This document shows, one piece after another, positions 31,989 through 41,040 of a stretch of DNA of 64,000 bases. The DNA is from Carboxylicivirga longa. GTDB lineage: Bacteria > Bacteroidota > Bacteroidia > Bacteroidales > Marinilabiliaceae. Under the pieces are notes generated by a model that was not told the origin of the DNA, ran no database searches, and saw nothing but the letters and a program-made list of their open reading frames with translations. A program made the translations under genes and the position numbers. The stretch's first letter is position 1. Each line of letters opens with the position of its first letter. The stretch is from contig NZ_JBNGOZ010000020.1 of NCBI RefSeq assembly GCF_050589825.1, forward strand, positions 28,670-92,669. Reading direction: 5' to 3'.

Positions 31989-33551
31989 ATGAGTGGCGGA
32001 AATTGTCCCGAAACCCCCAGGCAGAAAATGATTGGAATGATGTATCTGTTCCTTACGGCGATGCTTGCATTGAACGTTTCGGGAGAGTTACTTCTGGCCT
32101 TTCAACTGGTTGATGAAAGTATTCAGGAAAGTATTAAAACAACAGATATTAAGAATCAGCAGCTCTTGAATCATTTCGAGACCGCTGAATTGGCTAACGC
32201 GGCAAAGGTGAAACCTGTAAGAAAGCAGGTGAATGATATTTATGCCAATGCCGATGCCTTGTACAATCATATTGATTCGCTAAAGCGCATGATGGTGGCC
32301 ATAGTAGATCCGGAAGGATCGCTGGAAGAAGGATATAAGGGCTCTGATAACCAGGATGTAGCAGCACAGGTTATGATTGCCGAGCAGGGGGGGGCAAGAA
32401 GTACGGAACTTAAAACAAAGATCGGCGAGTACAAAGAGGCCTTACTCCAATACGTGGATGCAGAAGATACTGTATTGGTAGATGCAATTACCGATGCGCT
32501 TTCTACTGAAGCCAAGAAACCAAGTAAAAAAGGCCAGGTGCAGCCTTCGTGGGAGAGTCAGAAATTTGAGAGTTTGCCCTTGTCGGCTTCCTTTGCACTG
32601 TTGAGCAGTATACAAAGCAATGTGCGTAATACACAGGCTGATGTGACCAATTATCTGCTCAATAGTATTGACGAAGGATCCTTCAAGTTCAATAAAGTAG
32701 AATCTCTTGTTATACCCCGTTCCGATGTGGTGATTCAAGGGGGTGAGTATCGTGCCGAATTATTGTTGGCAGCAACGGATACTCTTCAGCTACCCGATTA
32801 TGACATTCAAGGACATAAGGTTGTACGTCAGAGTAATGGACGGGGTGTGTTAACCATAGCCGCCAATTCACTGGGTCAGAAGGAGTGGAAAGGTATAATT
32901 ACGATGAAAGGACCTGATGGTCAGCCACGGAGATATCCGGTAACGCATCAATACGAGGTGATACAACCTAATGTGGTAATATCGCCTACCAAGATGAATG
33001 TGTTCTATGAAGCACTAGAAAATCCGGTGGAGATATCGGTTCCCGGTATCTCCAGCAGTCAGCTTAAGGTGACATTTGGTAACTGTACTTATCGCAAGCA
33101 GGGCGACGTTTATTGGGTGAAGCCCAAGGCCGGATTTGCCGGCGGTAAAGCACTTGTAACGGTGTCTGCACAAATTAATGGTAATACACGCCGCCTGGGA
33201 AGTCAGGAGTTCCGTATTAAGCCACTACCTCTTCCTTATGCAACCTTTGCCGGTAAGCGTGATGGAAAAGTGCGAAAGAGTTTATTGATTAACCAAAGCG
33301 GTATTTTTGCCGAGATGGGACCCGACTTCGATTTTGAGTTGGAATATACCGTTACACAGTTTAGTATTGCCACTGTGAAGGGTGGATTCTTCCAAAGTGC
33401 GCTGTCGAAAAGTAATCTGCTTACAAAGGAACAGATTGAGCTGATTAAAGGAACCAGTCGTGGTTCTAAAATAAACATAGAAGAAATAAAAGCGATTGGC
33501 CCCGATGGCCGTAACCGTAAGTTATCGCCAATCGTGCTAACTGTTGACTAG
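31989..33551 (+). CDS. gldM: T9SS/gliding motor protein GldM (PorM)
   Basis: A 520-residue protein with a single N-terminal TM (about 12-33, RQKMIGMMYLFLTAMLALNV), matching GldM, and a large periplasmic region of stacked domains. The start MSGGNCPETPRQKMIGMMYL is diagnostic of the family. A helical domain (about 40-220) is followed by beta-rich domains, with VISPTKMNVFYEALENPVEI marking the third. The periplasmic shaft contacts the GldK/GldN ring while the TM helix works with GldL. It begins 38 bp after gldL and ends 18 bp before gldN. Confidence 0.96.
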   Translation: MSGGNCPETPRQKMIGMMYLFLTAMLALNVSGELLLAFQLVDESIQESIKTTDIKNQQLLNHFETAELANAAKVKPVRKQVNDIYANADALYNHIDSLKRMMVAIVDPEGSLEEGYKGSDNQDVAAQVMIAEQGGARSTELKTKIGEYKEALLQYVDAEDTVLVDAITDALSTEAKKPSKKGQVQPSWESQKFESLPLSASFALLSSIQSNVRNTQADVTNYLLNSIDEGSFKFNKVESLVIPRSDVVIQGGEYRAELLLAATDTLQLPDYDIQGHKVVRQSNGRGVLTIAANSLGQKEWKGIITMKGPDGQPRRYPVTHQYEVIQPNVVISPTKMNVFYEALENPVEISVPGISSSQLKVTFGNCTYRKQGDVYWVKPKAGFAGGKALVTVSAQINGNTRRLGSQEFRIKPLPLPYATFAGKRDGKVRKSLLINQSGIFAEMGPDFDFELEYTVTQFSIATVKGGFFQSALSKSNLLTKEQIELIKGTSRGSKINIEEIKAIGPDGRNRKLSPIVLTVD

Positions 33552-33569
33552 GAAAATAAATAAAAGACG

Positions 33570-34415
33570 ATGAAAAGATTATTCTTTATCCTGATTGTAT
33601 TGGTAGGTTTTTGCGCAGCGGATATGCAAGCACAAGAATTAAATACCGAGCTGTACACTAAAGATCATGTGCCCAATCGACGCCCAATACCTTATGTGCA
33701 CGTGAGGGAGGCCGATGTGTTGTGGGCCAAAAAGATATGGCGTGTTATCGATCTTCGCGAGAAGATGAACCTGCCAATGTATTACCCAACCACACAGATG
33801 GATGGCCGTTACTCGCTGATCGACCTATTGGTGTATGGAATTAAATACGAGGGGCTTACTGCCTATTCAGCTAAGAATCAGGACGAGTTTCAGGTGCCTT
33901 TATCAGTTGATCAGGTGATGCGCGAGTTAGGTGCTGTATCCGATACACAGCAGGTGCGTAATGCCGAAACCGGTTTGTATGAAGATAAGGTAATCGCGGC
34001 TGAGGTGCGATCAACGGAGATTAAGCAAATCATGTTGAAAGAAATTTGGTTCTTCGATCGTAAATACTCTCGCATGGATGTCCGCATCATTGGCATGTGC
34101 CCCATTCGCGAATATGTAGCTAGTGAAAATGGAGAAGGAGAGGTAAGAAAATCGCAAACCTTTTGGATTTACTTCCCCGAAGTGCGCAATCTGTTAGCCC
34201 GTCATGAGGTTTTCAACCCGCTTAATGACTCGCAGCGTCGTACCTTCGACGACATCTTTATAAAGCGTTATTTTGGTAGCTATATCTACAAAGAGGCCAA
34301 TGTATATAACAACCGCCGTATTGAGGATTATACCGCCGGTATGGAGGCCATGATGGAGTCAGAGCGTATCAAACAGGAAATTTTCGAGATGGAACACGAT
34401 ATGTGGGAATTCTAA
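33570..34415 (+). CDS. gldN: T9SS/gliding protein GldN (PorN)
   Basis: A 281-residue secreted periplasmic protein (signal peptide about 1-21, ending MQAQE). It has the GldN core: VHVREADVLWAKKIWRVIDLREKMNLP in the N-terminal third, DGRYSLIDLL, EIWFFDRKYSRMDVRIIGMCPI in the middle, and DIFIKRYFGSYIYKEANVYNNR towards the end. GldN partners GldK in the outer-membrane-proximal ring and touches the GldM shaft. It is the last gene of the operon and is followed 35 bases later by a strong terminator. Confidence 0.96.
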   Translation: MKRLFFILIVLVGFCAADMQAQELNTELYTKDHVPNRRPIPYVHVREADVLWAKKIWRVIDLREKMNLPMYYPTTQMDGRYSLIDLLVYGIKYEGLTAYSAKNQDEFQVPLSVDQVMRELGAVSDTQQVRNAETGLYEDKVIAAEVRSTEIKQIMLKEIWFFDRKYSRMDVRIIGMCPIREYVASENGEGEVRKSQTFWIYFPEVRNLLARHEVFNPLNDSQRRTFDDIFIKRYFGSYIYKEANVYNNRRIEDYTAGMEAMMESERIKQEIFEMEHDMWEF

Positions 34416-34450
34416 TGAAAGGATAAAGTCTAGTCTAAATTTAATATAGA

Positions 34451-34476
34451 AAGGGAACCGCAAGGTTCCCTTTTTT
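34451..34476 (+). terminator. Terminator of the gldKLMN operon
   Basis: A perfect 9-bp stem AAGGGAACC (34451-34459) with GGTTCCCTT (34464-34472), a GCAA tetraloop and a T run. Confidence 0.95.
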
Positions 34477-34685
34477 GTTGCAGTTTATTTCGGATCTTAG
34501 GTATTTGCGGATCAAGCGCCAAGGCTGTTTCTAAGCAAGAATCATGCATAATCCGGGCAAGAGGACCTGACATATTTCGTAGCTTCGGATAGCCTTCCAT
34601 TCTCCCTAATCTATTGTATTAATTGGGCTGAACGTGTATAGGAACCCTAAGTTTCACCGGGGGCCGCAGATGCCTTTATTAGGTA

Positions 34686-34717
34686 TAAAAAAAGGATCGC
34701 AGCAAAGCCCGCGATCC
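34686..34717 (-). terminator. Terminator of pyrH
   Basis: On the reverse strand GGATCGC (34717-34711) pairs with GCGATCC (34700-34694), followed by a seven-base T run. Confidence 0.9.
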
Positions 34718-34742
34718 CCAATATGATTCGTCGGATTATTGA

Positions 34743-35450
34743 CTAGTTTTTTACCAGTGTGCCTATATTTTCACCCTTCAATACCTTTAGCAGGTTTCCT
34801 TTTGTGTCCATATCAAAAACTACAATATCCAGGTTATTTTCTTTACACATCGTAGTGGCCGTTAAATCCATAATTTTCAAGCCTCGCTCATACACTTCGT
34901 CAAAGGTGATCTCGTCAAATTTGGTAGCCCTTGGATCCTTCTCTGGGTCGGCAGTATAAATGCCATCCACGCGTGTGCCTTTTAGCATTACATCTGCCTC
35001 TATTTCAATGCCACGCAGCGATGAACCCGTATCCGTGGTGAAGTAAGGGTTACCGGTGCCACCTGATAGTATTACTACTTCGCCGGCCTCAAGGGCGGCC
35101 ACAGCCTTTGGTTTGTCGTAGTATTCGCCCACAGGCTCCATGCGTATGGCCGTTAATACACGCGTTTTAACCGACATGGCCTGTAATGCCGACTGAAGTG
35201 CCAAACCATTAATTACGGTGGCCAACATGCCCATCTGGTCGCCTTTATAGCGATCAAAACCTTTAGACGCACCACTTAACCCTCTGAAGATATTACCGCC
35301 GCCAATAACAATGCCCACTTGCACTCCCAATTCCACAGCTTCTTTAATTTGGGTAGCGTAATCATTTAGGCGCTCCGGGTCGATGCCGTAGCCTTGCTCG
35401 CCCATAAGTGACTCGCCACTGAGCTTTAATAGTATTCTTTTATATTTCAT
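34743..35450 (-). CDS. pyrH: UMP kinase
   Basis: A 235-residue amino-acid-kinase-family UMP kinase that phosphorylates UMP to UDP with ATP. Its length is standard. Motifs are KRILLKLSGESLMG at the N-terminus (phosphate-binding lysine), VGIVIGGGNIFRG near residue 50, DQMGMLATVINGLAL near 77, GTGNPYFTTDTGSSLRG near 130 and LMKGTRVDGIYTADP near 155. It is leftward and monocistronic. A TATCTTTG element on its strand at 35482-35475 puts transcription start close to the ATG. Confidence 0.98.
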   Translation of the reverse strand: MKYKRILLKLSGESLMGEQGYGIDPERLNDYATQIKEAVELGVQVGIVIGGGNIFRGLSGASKGFDRYKGDQMGMLATVINGLALQSALQAMSVKTRVLTAIRMEPVGEYYDKPKAVAALEAGEVVILSGGTGNPYFTTDTGSSLRGIEIEADVMLKGTRVDGIYTADPEKDPRATKFDEITFDEVYERGLKIMDLTATTMCKENNLDIVVFDMDTKGNLLKVLKGENIGTLVKN

Positions 35451-35474
35451 TACCTACTGATATTTTATAGCAAC

Positions 35475-35482
35475 CAAAGATA
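35475..35482 (-). promoter_or_regulatory. -7 element of pyrH
   Basis: The reverse strand reads TATCTTTG, matching TAnnTTTG, 24 bases upstream of the pyrH ATG. No TTG is seen at the expected -33 position. Confidence 0.55.
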
Positions 35483-35543
35483 AGAAATGATTTATAGTCA
35501 TGCTGAAACGATGGTGCATTTATCAGAACCGATTTCCGCCGCA

Positions 35544-36146
35544 CTATTGCAGCATATCATCGATCAGTTCCTTCACATTGCTACCATCCCAGCGCGCGGC
35601 ACCTTGTTTTTTCATTATCATTTGCCCTTCGGCCGATATTAAAAAGGAGGCGGGTATGCTGCGTGAGGTAAACACTTCGGGCTGTCGACTGCGCAATACG
35701 TAAATAGGAAATGTATAACCCTTTTTGTCGATAAAATCGCGCAGTATAGTCTTGGATTCCTGACTCACCAACACAAAAGCCATCGAATCTTTGTAGTCAT
35801 CATACAAACGCTGGATAGAGGGCATTTCAGCTATGCAGGGTGGGCACCAGGTAGCCCAGAAGTTTAAGAAAATCACCTGGCCTTTTAAGGTGGAGAAGTC
35901 AAGTAGGTTGCCATCTAAATCCTCCAGCTGCCAATGATAGTCATTATTGCTTAAATAGGTAAGTTCTTTACTTTCACGGGGCTGAAACATGCTATAGCGT
36001 ATGATAGTTGATGACACGATTTTGCGTGATGTGGGAATCAACATGGCAATGACTAAAAGCGTAAACAATAAGTCGAAGACAATGCCCATCACCGTCTTTT
36101 TTCTACGATATTTATACCACTGTTCTGCCCAAAATCCTTTTTTCAT
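35544..36146 (-). CDS. Membrane-anchored TlpA/ResA-type thioredoxin
   Basis: A 200-residue periplasmic thiol-disulfide oxidoreductase anchored by one TM helix (about 20-40). The C-terminal domain has the intact motif FLNFWATWCPPCIAEMP (Cys at about 101 and 104). The cis-Pro loop is SIPASFLISAEGQMI. It should reduce disulfides for example in cytochrome maturation. The ATG at 36146 is chosen. Upstream in-frame codons to 36218 precede or overlap a -7-like element at 36216-36223. Unlike the two lipoproteins at 17.5-20.0 kb it keeps both cysteines. Confidence 0.9.
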   Translation of the reverse strand: MKKGFWAEQWYKYRRKKTVMGIVFDLLFTLLVIAMLIPTSRKIVSSTIIRYSMFQPRESKELTYLSNNDYHWQLEDLDGNLLDFSTLKGQVIFLNFWATWCPPCIAEMPSIQRLYDDYKDSMAFVLVSQESKTILRDFIDKKGYTFPIYVLRSRQPEVFTSRSIPASFLISAEGQMIMKKQGAARWDGSNVKELIDDMLQ

Positions 36147-36215
36147 ACCTATCTGTATTGATTTTTCATTAAAAACAAAGCACGGCTTCACTTGTTTAGA
36201 ACGTGGCCGCGGCTG

Positions 36216-36223
36216 CAAAAGTA
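36216..36223 (-). promoter_or_regulatory. -7 element of the TlpA-type gene
   Basis: The reverse strand reads TACTTTTG, matching TAnnTTTG. It lies 70 bases upstream of the ATG at 36146 and argues against the longer reading frame starting at 36218. Confidence 0.5.
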
Positions 36224-36380
36224 CGAAAAAGAAGTGGTCTGCTTATTGTGTTTTATAACAGGCTATTGATGCATTTTATTAAGCATGTATGTCCCTTTAT
36301 TACCGGGGCTATTTTGTTGTTGTATTGTTCATTAAATGAGTCTAATAATGAATACTTTTCGTCAAATTCAGAAAATTGAA

Positions 36381-36388
36381 TATTTTTG
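36381..36388 (+). promoter_or_regulatory. Possible -7 element of the acyl-CoA ligase gene
   Basis: TATTTTTG matches TAnnTTTG, 72 bases before the ATG at 36460. The -33 element is unclear. Confidence 0.45.
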
Positions 36389-36459
36389 GACGAATTTTTG
36401 ACTGTTGAAAGCGATTTTATGGAGTTTCGTAATTAGGCAGGCAAGTTTAAAAAACCATT

Positions 36460-38112
36460 ATGAAGAAGAATGGATATTTAAGTTATGTAGAAGAAGCACT
36501 CGTTCAGCACCAGAGCCTTAAGGCTTTTAGTGATTTTAAGGGCGAGACCATTTCTTATGCTCAGGTGGGTGAGCGCATTGTGGGCTTGCACCAATTGTAT
36601 CGGGAATTGGGTATTCAGAAAGGAGACAAGGTAGCTGTGATAGGTCGCAATATGACTAGCTGGGCCGTTGTTTACCTGGGCACTATCACCTATGGTGCCG
36701 TTATTGTTCCAATATTGCCCGATTTTAATTCCAGCGATATACATCACATTGTTAATCATTCGGAGTCAAAACTATTATTTGCCACCGATCTGTTATTTGA
36801 TAAGCTGGATGAGACCAAGATGTCAGATCTGCTAGGTATTGTATCCATCAATCAGTTCATAACATTGGTAGATAATACCAAGGGACGTCTCGCCAAAGCA
36901 GTGGAAAAGTATCAGCCCATGTTTAAGGGTGATGGAACAAAGTTTAATGTTGACGACCTTCAGTTTCCTGCCATTGGCGCTGAAGAAGTGATGGTACTAT
37001 CCTATACATCAGGCACATCGGGTTTTTCAAAGGGTGTGCTTTTGCCACACCGCAGCATTTGGTCGAACATCAAGTATGCACGTGAGCATCTGACCCTGAA
37101 TCCCGAAGAACGGGTTGTATCCTTTTTACCCCTGGCACATGCCTATGGCTGTTTGTTTGAGTTTTTATGGCCCTTTACGCGGGGTTGCCATATTACCTTC
37201 TTAACACGCACGCCATCGCCGCAGATTATAACGGAGGCTTTTCGTCATGTGAAGCCCCACCTTATTCTCTCGGTGCCGCTCATTCTTGAGAAGATATTCA
37301 AAAAGCGTGTACAGCCTCAACTGGAAGAGCCTAAAGTTAAGGCTTTGTTGAAAATACCCGGACTGAATAAAGTAATATATAACAAAATAAGGAAGAAGCT
37401 GACCGATGTATTCGGGGGTGAGTTCCGGGAGATAATTATTGGAGGCGCTGCTCTCAATAAGGAGGTGGAGGTGTTTTTGCGCAAGATTAATTTTCCCTTT
37501 ACCATTGGTTACGGCATGACAGAGTGTGGACCCTTAATAAGCTATGCATCATGGACTGAATCGAGACCGTTCTCTGCCGGCACACTGGTGGATCGCATGG
37601 CTGTTAAAATCGACTCATCAGATCCGTTTAACGAAGTGGGTGAGATACTGGTAAAGGGCGATAATACGCTGCTGGGCTATTATAAAAACCAAGAGGCCAG
37701 CGATGAGATTATCGACAAGGATGGTTGGCTCCACACCGGCGACCTGGGTGTTATTGACACCGACAATTTTATTTACATCAAAGGGCGCAGTAAAAATATG
37801 CTCCTGGGACCATCCGGACAGAACATTTACCCTGAGGAGATCGAAGCGACCATTAATTCATTAAACTACGTTCAGGAATGCCTGGTACGTGACAATGATG
37901 GTAAGCTCGAAGCCTTGATCTATCCTGATTATGAGGCTACTGATGCCGAGAAGCTCAATCGTTCGCAAATTGAAAAGAAGGTTCAGGAGGTAAAGGCGCA
38001 AGCTAATAAAGTCCTTCCTGCATATATGAACATTCAAAAAGTAACAATATTTCCCGAAGAGTTTGAAAAGACGCCTAAGAAGAGTATTAAACGTTATAAG
38101 TACACAAAGTAG
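36460..38112 (+). CDS. Long-chain acyl-CoA synthetase (AMP-binding family)
   Basis: A 550-residue adenylate-forming enzyme that activates a fatty acid as acyl-AMP and then acyl-CoA. The P-loop-like motif is LSYTSGTSGFSKGVLLPHRS (about 175-194), the A5 motif is GYGMTECGP (about 352), and the A7/A8 region GWLHTGDLGVID with the hinge KGRSKNMLLGPSGQNIYPEEIE lies near 430-460. The C-terminal lysine motif is present as KKSIKRYKYTK. It is monocistronic with its own terminator, unconnected to the downstream carotenoid operon. Chain-length preference cannot be read. Confidence 0.92.
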   Translation: MKKNGYLSYVEEALVQHQSLKAFSDFKGETISYAQVGERIVGLHQLYRELGIQKGDKVAVIGRNMTSWAVVYLGTITYGAVIVPILPDFNSSDIHHIVNHSESKLLFATDLLFDKLDETKMSDLLGIVSINQFITLVDNTKGRLAKAVEKYQPMFKGDGTKFNVDDLQFPAIGAEEVMVLSYTSGTSGFSKGVLLPHRSIWSNIKYAREHLTLNPEERVVSFLPLAHAYGCLFEFLWPFTRGCHITFLTRTPSPQIITEAFRHVKPHLILSVPLILEKIFKKRVQPQLEEPKVKALLKIPGLNKVIYNKIRKKLTDVFGGEFREIIIGGAALNKEVEVFLRKINFPFTIGYGMTECGPLISYASWTESRPFSAGTLVDRMAVKIDSSDPFNEVGEILVKGDNTLLGYYKNQEASDEIIDKDGWLHTGDLGVIDTDNFIYIKGRSKNMLLGPSGQNIYPEEIEATINSLNYVQECLVRDNDGKLEALIYPDYEATDAEKLNRSQIEKKVQEVKAQANKVLPAYMNIQKVTIFPEEFEKTPKKSIKRYKYTK

Positions 38113-38136
38113 TTGTTTTACTATCCAAGTGCATTT

Positions 38137-38165
38137 AAGCCATCTGTTAGCAGGTGGCTTTTTTA
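38137..38165 (+). terminator. Terminator of the acyl-CoA ligase gene
   Basis: AAGCCATCTG (38137-38146) pairs with CAGGTGGCTT (38151-38160, one G-T pair), with a 4-nt loop and a T run. Confidence 0.88.
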
Positions 38166-38175
38166 ATTTCCAATA

Positions 38176-38204
38176 TTGACAAAAAAGACAAAAAGGTCTA
38201 TTAT
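38176..38204 (+). promoter_or_regulatory. Sigma70-like promoter sequence of the carotenoid operon
   Basis: TTGACA (38176-38181), a 17-bp spacer and TATTAT (38199-38204) reproduce a classical -35/-10 promoter, unlike the TAnnTTTG elements elsewhere in the window. The spacer contains a near repeat of GACAAAAA (38178 and 38188), a possible regulator-binding region. The leader to the TTG start would be about 63 nt. Confidence 0.55.
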
Positions 38205-38273
38205 GCATGAACTTTAACACCACCATAATGTTTAAAGAATAGGTAATTTAATTAAACACTAATCCTTCCTGTT

Positions 38274-39746
38274 TTGAAAGCAAAAAAGAAAATTATCATT
38301 TTAGGTGCCGGCTTCTCATCCCTGGCCGCTGCCAGTTATCTGGCCAAAGCGGGATATGCCGTTACGGTGCTGGAGAAAAATAATAGTATTGGTGGGCGGG
38401 CACAGCAGCTTAAACGCGACGGTTTTACTTTCGACATGGGACCTACTTTTTATTGGATGCCCGATGTGTTTGAAAAATTTTTTGCTGATTTTGAGTGTAA
38501 TGTAAATGACTACTATCGGCTCTTGCGTCTCGATCCATCTTATAGTGTATGTTTTGGCGCAGATGATTTTTTTACACTCAATGCCGATAAAAATGCCATA
38601 TTAAATGCTTTCGAAGCCGAAGAGTCGGGTAGTGGCGAAAGGCTTAAGCGCTTTCTGGATAAGGCTAAAAATAACTACGATATTGCGGTGAAAGATCTGG
38701 TTTATCGCCCCGGTGAATGCATCAGCGAAATCATTACTCCCGCCACCATCAAACGTTTGGGTGCCTTTGCAAAAAGTATAAAACAGGATGTGGCCAAGTA
38801 CGTGAAGTCGCCGCGCTTGCAGAAAATACTTGAGTTTCCGGTGCTTTTTCTGGGCGCCAAACCATCAACTACGCCTTCCTTCTATAATTTTATGAATTAT
38901 GCCGATTTAATATTGGGCACCTGGCATCCCGAAGGGGGTATGTATGAGGTGGCGGCAGGCATGGAGCGTTTGGCACTAAGCCTGGGTGTTACCATAAAAA
39001 CGGGTAGCGCGGCCAGTGAGATATGTATTGAGAAAGGTGTCGTTAGGGCCGTGCGTTGTGGCGACACCAGTTATCCCTGTGATATATTGTTGAGTGGTGC
39101 GGATTATCATCACACTGAACAGTTGATGCCGGCGCAATACAGGCAGTATTCCGAAGCTTACTGGCAGAAGAAAACTTTCGCACCGTCGGCTCTGCTTTTT
39201 TATGTGGGCTTTGATAAACAACTGGAAGGCCTGGCGCACCACACCTTATTTTTTGATGTGGATTTTGAAACGCACGCTTCGGCCATATACGATGCACCTG
39301 AATATCCGGATGAGCCTCTATTCTATGCCAGTTTTCCATCTAAATCGGATACCGGCGTAGCCCCCGAAGGTATGGAGGCCGGTATTTTTCTCATTCCATT
39401 GGCACCGGGGCTCGAGGATAATGAAGACATCCGTGAGCGATATTTCGAAATAATATTGGAGCGATTGGAGAAAACCACCAAACAAAATGTGCGGCCTCAT
39501 GTTCTGTTTAAAGAGTCCTTTAGTGTAAATAATTTTGTATCAACTTATAACTCATACAAAGGAAACGCCTATGGACTGGCCAATACCTTACTGCAAACGC
39601 ATGTATTGAGACCTAAGTTAAGAAGCCGAAAGGTGAGTAATATGTTTTTCACCGGACAGTTGACCGTGCCGGGTCCGGGAGTGCCGCCCTCACTCATTTC
39701 AGGTAAGATAGTGAGTGAACTAATTGTAAAACACCATGCACCATGA
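38274..39746 (+). CDS. crtI: Phytoene desaturase (CrtI-type)
   Basis: A 490-residue FAD-dependent desaturase that converts phytoene to lycopene. The dinucleotide fold is IIILGAGFSSLAAASYLAKA near residue 6, followed by VLEKNNSIGGRAQ and the family's DMGPTFYWMP. The C-terminal bacterial-type desaturase signature region appears as FTGQLTVPGPGVPPSLISG (about 463-481). Initiation is at TTG (38274), as no ATG precedes the FAD fold. It is the first gene of a five-gene operon and overlaps crtB by 4 bases (ATGA). Confidence 0.95.
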   Translation: MKAKKKIIILGAGFSSLAAASYLAKAGYAVTVLEKNNSIGGRAQQLKRDGFTFDMGPTFYWMPDVFEKFFADFECNVNDYYRLLRLDPSYSVCFGADDFFTLNADKNAILNAFEAEESGSGERLKRFLDKAKNNYDIAVKDLVYRPGECISEIITPATIKRLGAFAKSIKQDVAKYVKSPRLQKILEFPVLFLGAKPSTTPSFYNFMNYADLILGTWHPEGGMYEVAAGMERLALSLGVTIKTGSAASEICIEKGVVRAVRCGDTSYPCDILLSGADYHHTEQLMPAQYRQYSEAYWQKKTFAPSALLFYVGFDKQLEGLAHHTLFFDVDFETHASAIYDAPEYPDEPLFYASFPSKSDTGVAPEGMEAGIFLIPLAPGLEDNEDIRERYFEIILERLEKTTKQNVRPHVLFKESFSVNNFVSTYNSYKGNAYGLANTLLQTHVLRPKLRSRKVSNMFFTGQLTVPGPGVPPSLISGKIVSELIVKHHAP

Positions 39747-40579
39747 AACATCTATTTGATTCATCCAGTTATAGCTGCAGCCGTTTAGTAACACGGGCCT
39801 ATAGTACCTCTTTTTCCAAGGCCATAACCTTGTTGGCACCGCCGGTGCGCCCGGCCATCTATGCCATATATGGTTTTGTACGCTACGCCGATGAAATTGT
39901 GGATACTTTTGATGGTTTTAATCAACGGGAATTGCTACTCGAATTTGAAGAGAATTACGAGAAGGCATTGAAGCGTCGCATTAGTATGAATCCCATCTTG
40001 AATGCTTTTCAGGAAGTGGTACATCGTTATTGTTTGTACGAGCTGGTAGAATCTTTTATGAAGAGTATGAAGATGGATCTGTATAAAACCGAGTATAATA
40101 CGGCAAAAGAATATGCCGATTATATTTATGGATCGGCCGATGTGGTGGGGCTTATGTGTCTAAAGGTGTTCGTTAAAGGGGATGAGAAGCGATACGAGGA
40201 GCTCCGGCCTGCAGCTATGCGATTAGGCTCTGCCTTTCAGAAGGTTAATTTCCTGCGCGACTATAAAGATGACATGCAGGGACTTGGACGTTCCTATTTC
40301 CCCAACCTGAAGAATCATTACCTTGATAATGATACCAAGCAGGAGATCATTAAGGATATTGAGGCGGATTTTGAAGCCGCATATAAAGGCGTTGTGCGCT
40401 TACCCATGGAAGGTCGACTGGGTGTTTACCTGGCTTATCGTTATTACAAACGCCTTTTACAAGAGCTGAAAGCAGCAGATAGTAAGCGGATCAGGCAGGA
40501 GCGGATTCGTATTAATAACTTCTTAAAGCTAGAGATATTGGTGGAGTCGTACTTGCGCTATAAACTTAATGCCATCTGA
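39743..40579 (+). CDS. crtB: Phytoene synthase
   Basis: A 278-residue trans-isoprenyl diphosphate synthase that joins two GGPP into phytoene. The first Asp-rich motif is in YADEIVDTF (about residues 49-57) and the second in NFLRDYKDDMQGLGRSYFP (about 167-185). The YIYGSADVVGLMCL segment is also conserved. It is slightly shorter than average but has all core regions. Its start overlaps the crtI stop by 4 bases, and its own stop overlaps the next ATG (TGATG), a strong sign of translational coupling. Confidence 0.96.
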   Translation: MKHLFDSSSYSCSRLVTRAYSTSFSKAITLLAPPVRPAIYAIYGFVRYADEIVDTFDGFNQRELLLEFEENYEKALKRRISMNPILNAFQEVVHRYCLYELVESFMKSMKMDLYKTEYNTAKEYADYIYGSADVVGLMCLKVFVKGDEKRYEELRPAAMRLGSAFQKVNFLRDYKDDMQGLGRSYFPNLKNHYLDNDTKQEIIKDIEADFEAAYKGVVRLPMEGRLGVYLAYRYYKRLLQELKAADSKRIRQERIRINNFLKLEILVESYLRYKLNAI

Positions 40580-41034
40580 TGCGTGTCTTAAGCCTCATAA
40601 TGTGCCTTATACCTGTCTTATCAGTGGCTGGTAATATCGATACTGTGCGGGAACAATTTCATGGTCTTCGCGATGCAGAAAGTCTGGATCGTTTCCTGAG
40701 CATGGTTAAGGATGTGGATGATGAAAGAGTGGTGCCCTACCGTGAGGCAGCCAATATGAAAAGGGCACGCTTTACTGCAAACCCTTTGCGTAAGATGAAG
40801 TATTTTAATGATGGTAAGGAAAAACTTGATCGTTACATTAGCGAACATCCTAAAAACATAGAAGGCTATTATGTGCGTTTCCTGGTGCAGTGCGAGGTGC
40901 CTGCCTTTTTGGGTTATAACAACCATAAAGCTAGCGATCGGGCTTTTGTTGAATCGCAACTGGACGCTTCCCTGCTACCTGATGACTACAAAGTTAAAAT
41001 CAGACAAAATATACGTGAACTGTCACAAAAATAA
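40579..41034 (+). CDS. Uncharacterised secreted protein inside the carotenoid operon
   Basis: A 151-residue protein with an N-terminal signal-like sequence (RVLSLIMCLIPVLSVAG) and a mostly helical mature part. It has conserved-looking segments YREAANMKRARFTANPLRKMKYFNDGK and NIEGYYVRFLVQCEVPAFLGY. The second segment suggests a short TPR-like helical pair. Its ATG overlaps the crtB stop and crtZ starts 6 bp after its stop, so it is translated with the pathway. I recognise no carotenoid enzyme motif. A periplasmic or membrane-associated helper is inferred from location only. Confidence 0.75.
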   Translation: MRVLSLIMCLIPVLSVAGNIDTVREQFHGLRDAESLDRFLSMVKDVDDERVVPYREAANMKRARFTANPLRKMKYFNDGKEKLDRYISEHPKNIEGYYVRFLVQCEVPAFLGYNNHKASDRAFVESQLDASLLPDDYKVKIRQNIRELSQK

Positions 41035-41040
41035 ACACTT

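Larger units (their letters stand above)
34416..34742. other. 327-bp intergenic region between gldN and pyrH
   Basis: Contains the gldN terminator at its left end and the pyrH terminator at its right end. The roughly 210 bases between them (34478-34685) carry no coding frame, promoter or repeat that I can support. Confidence 0.6.
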
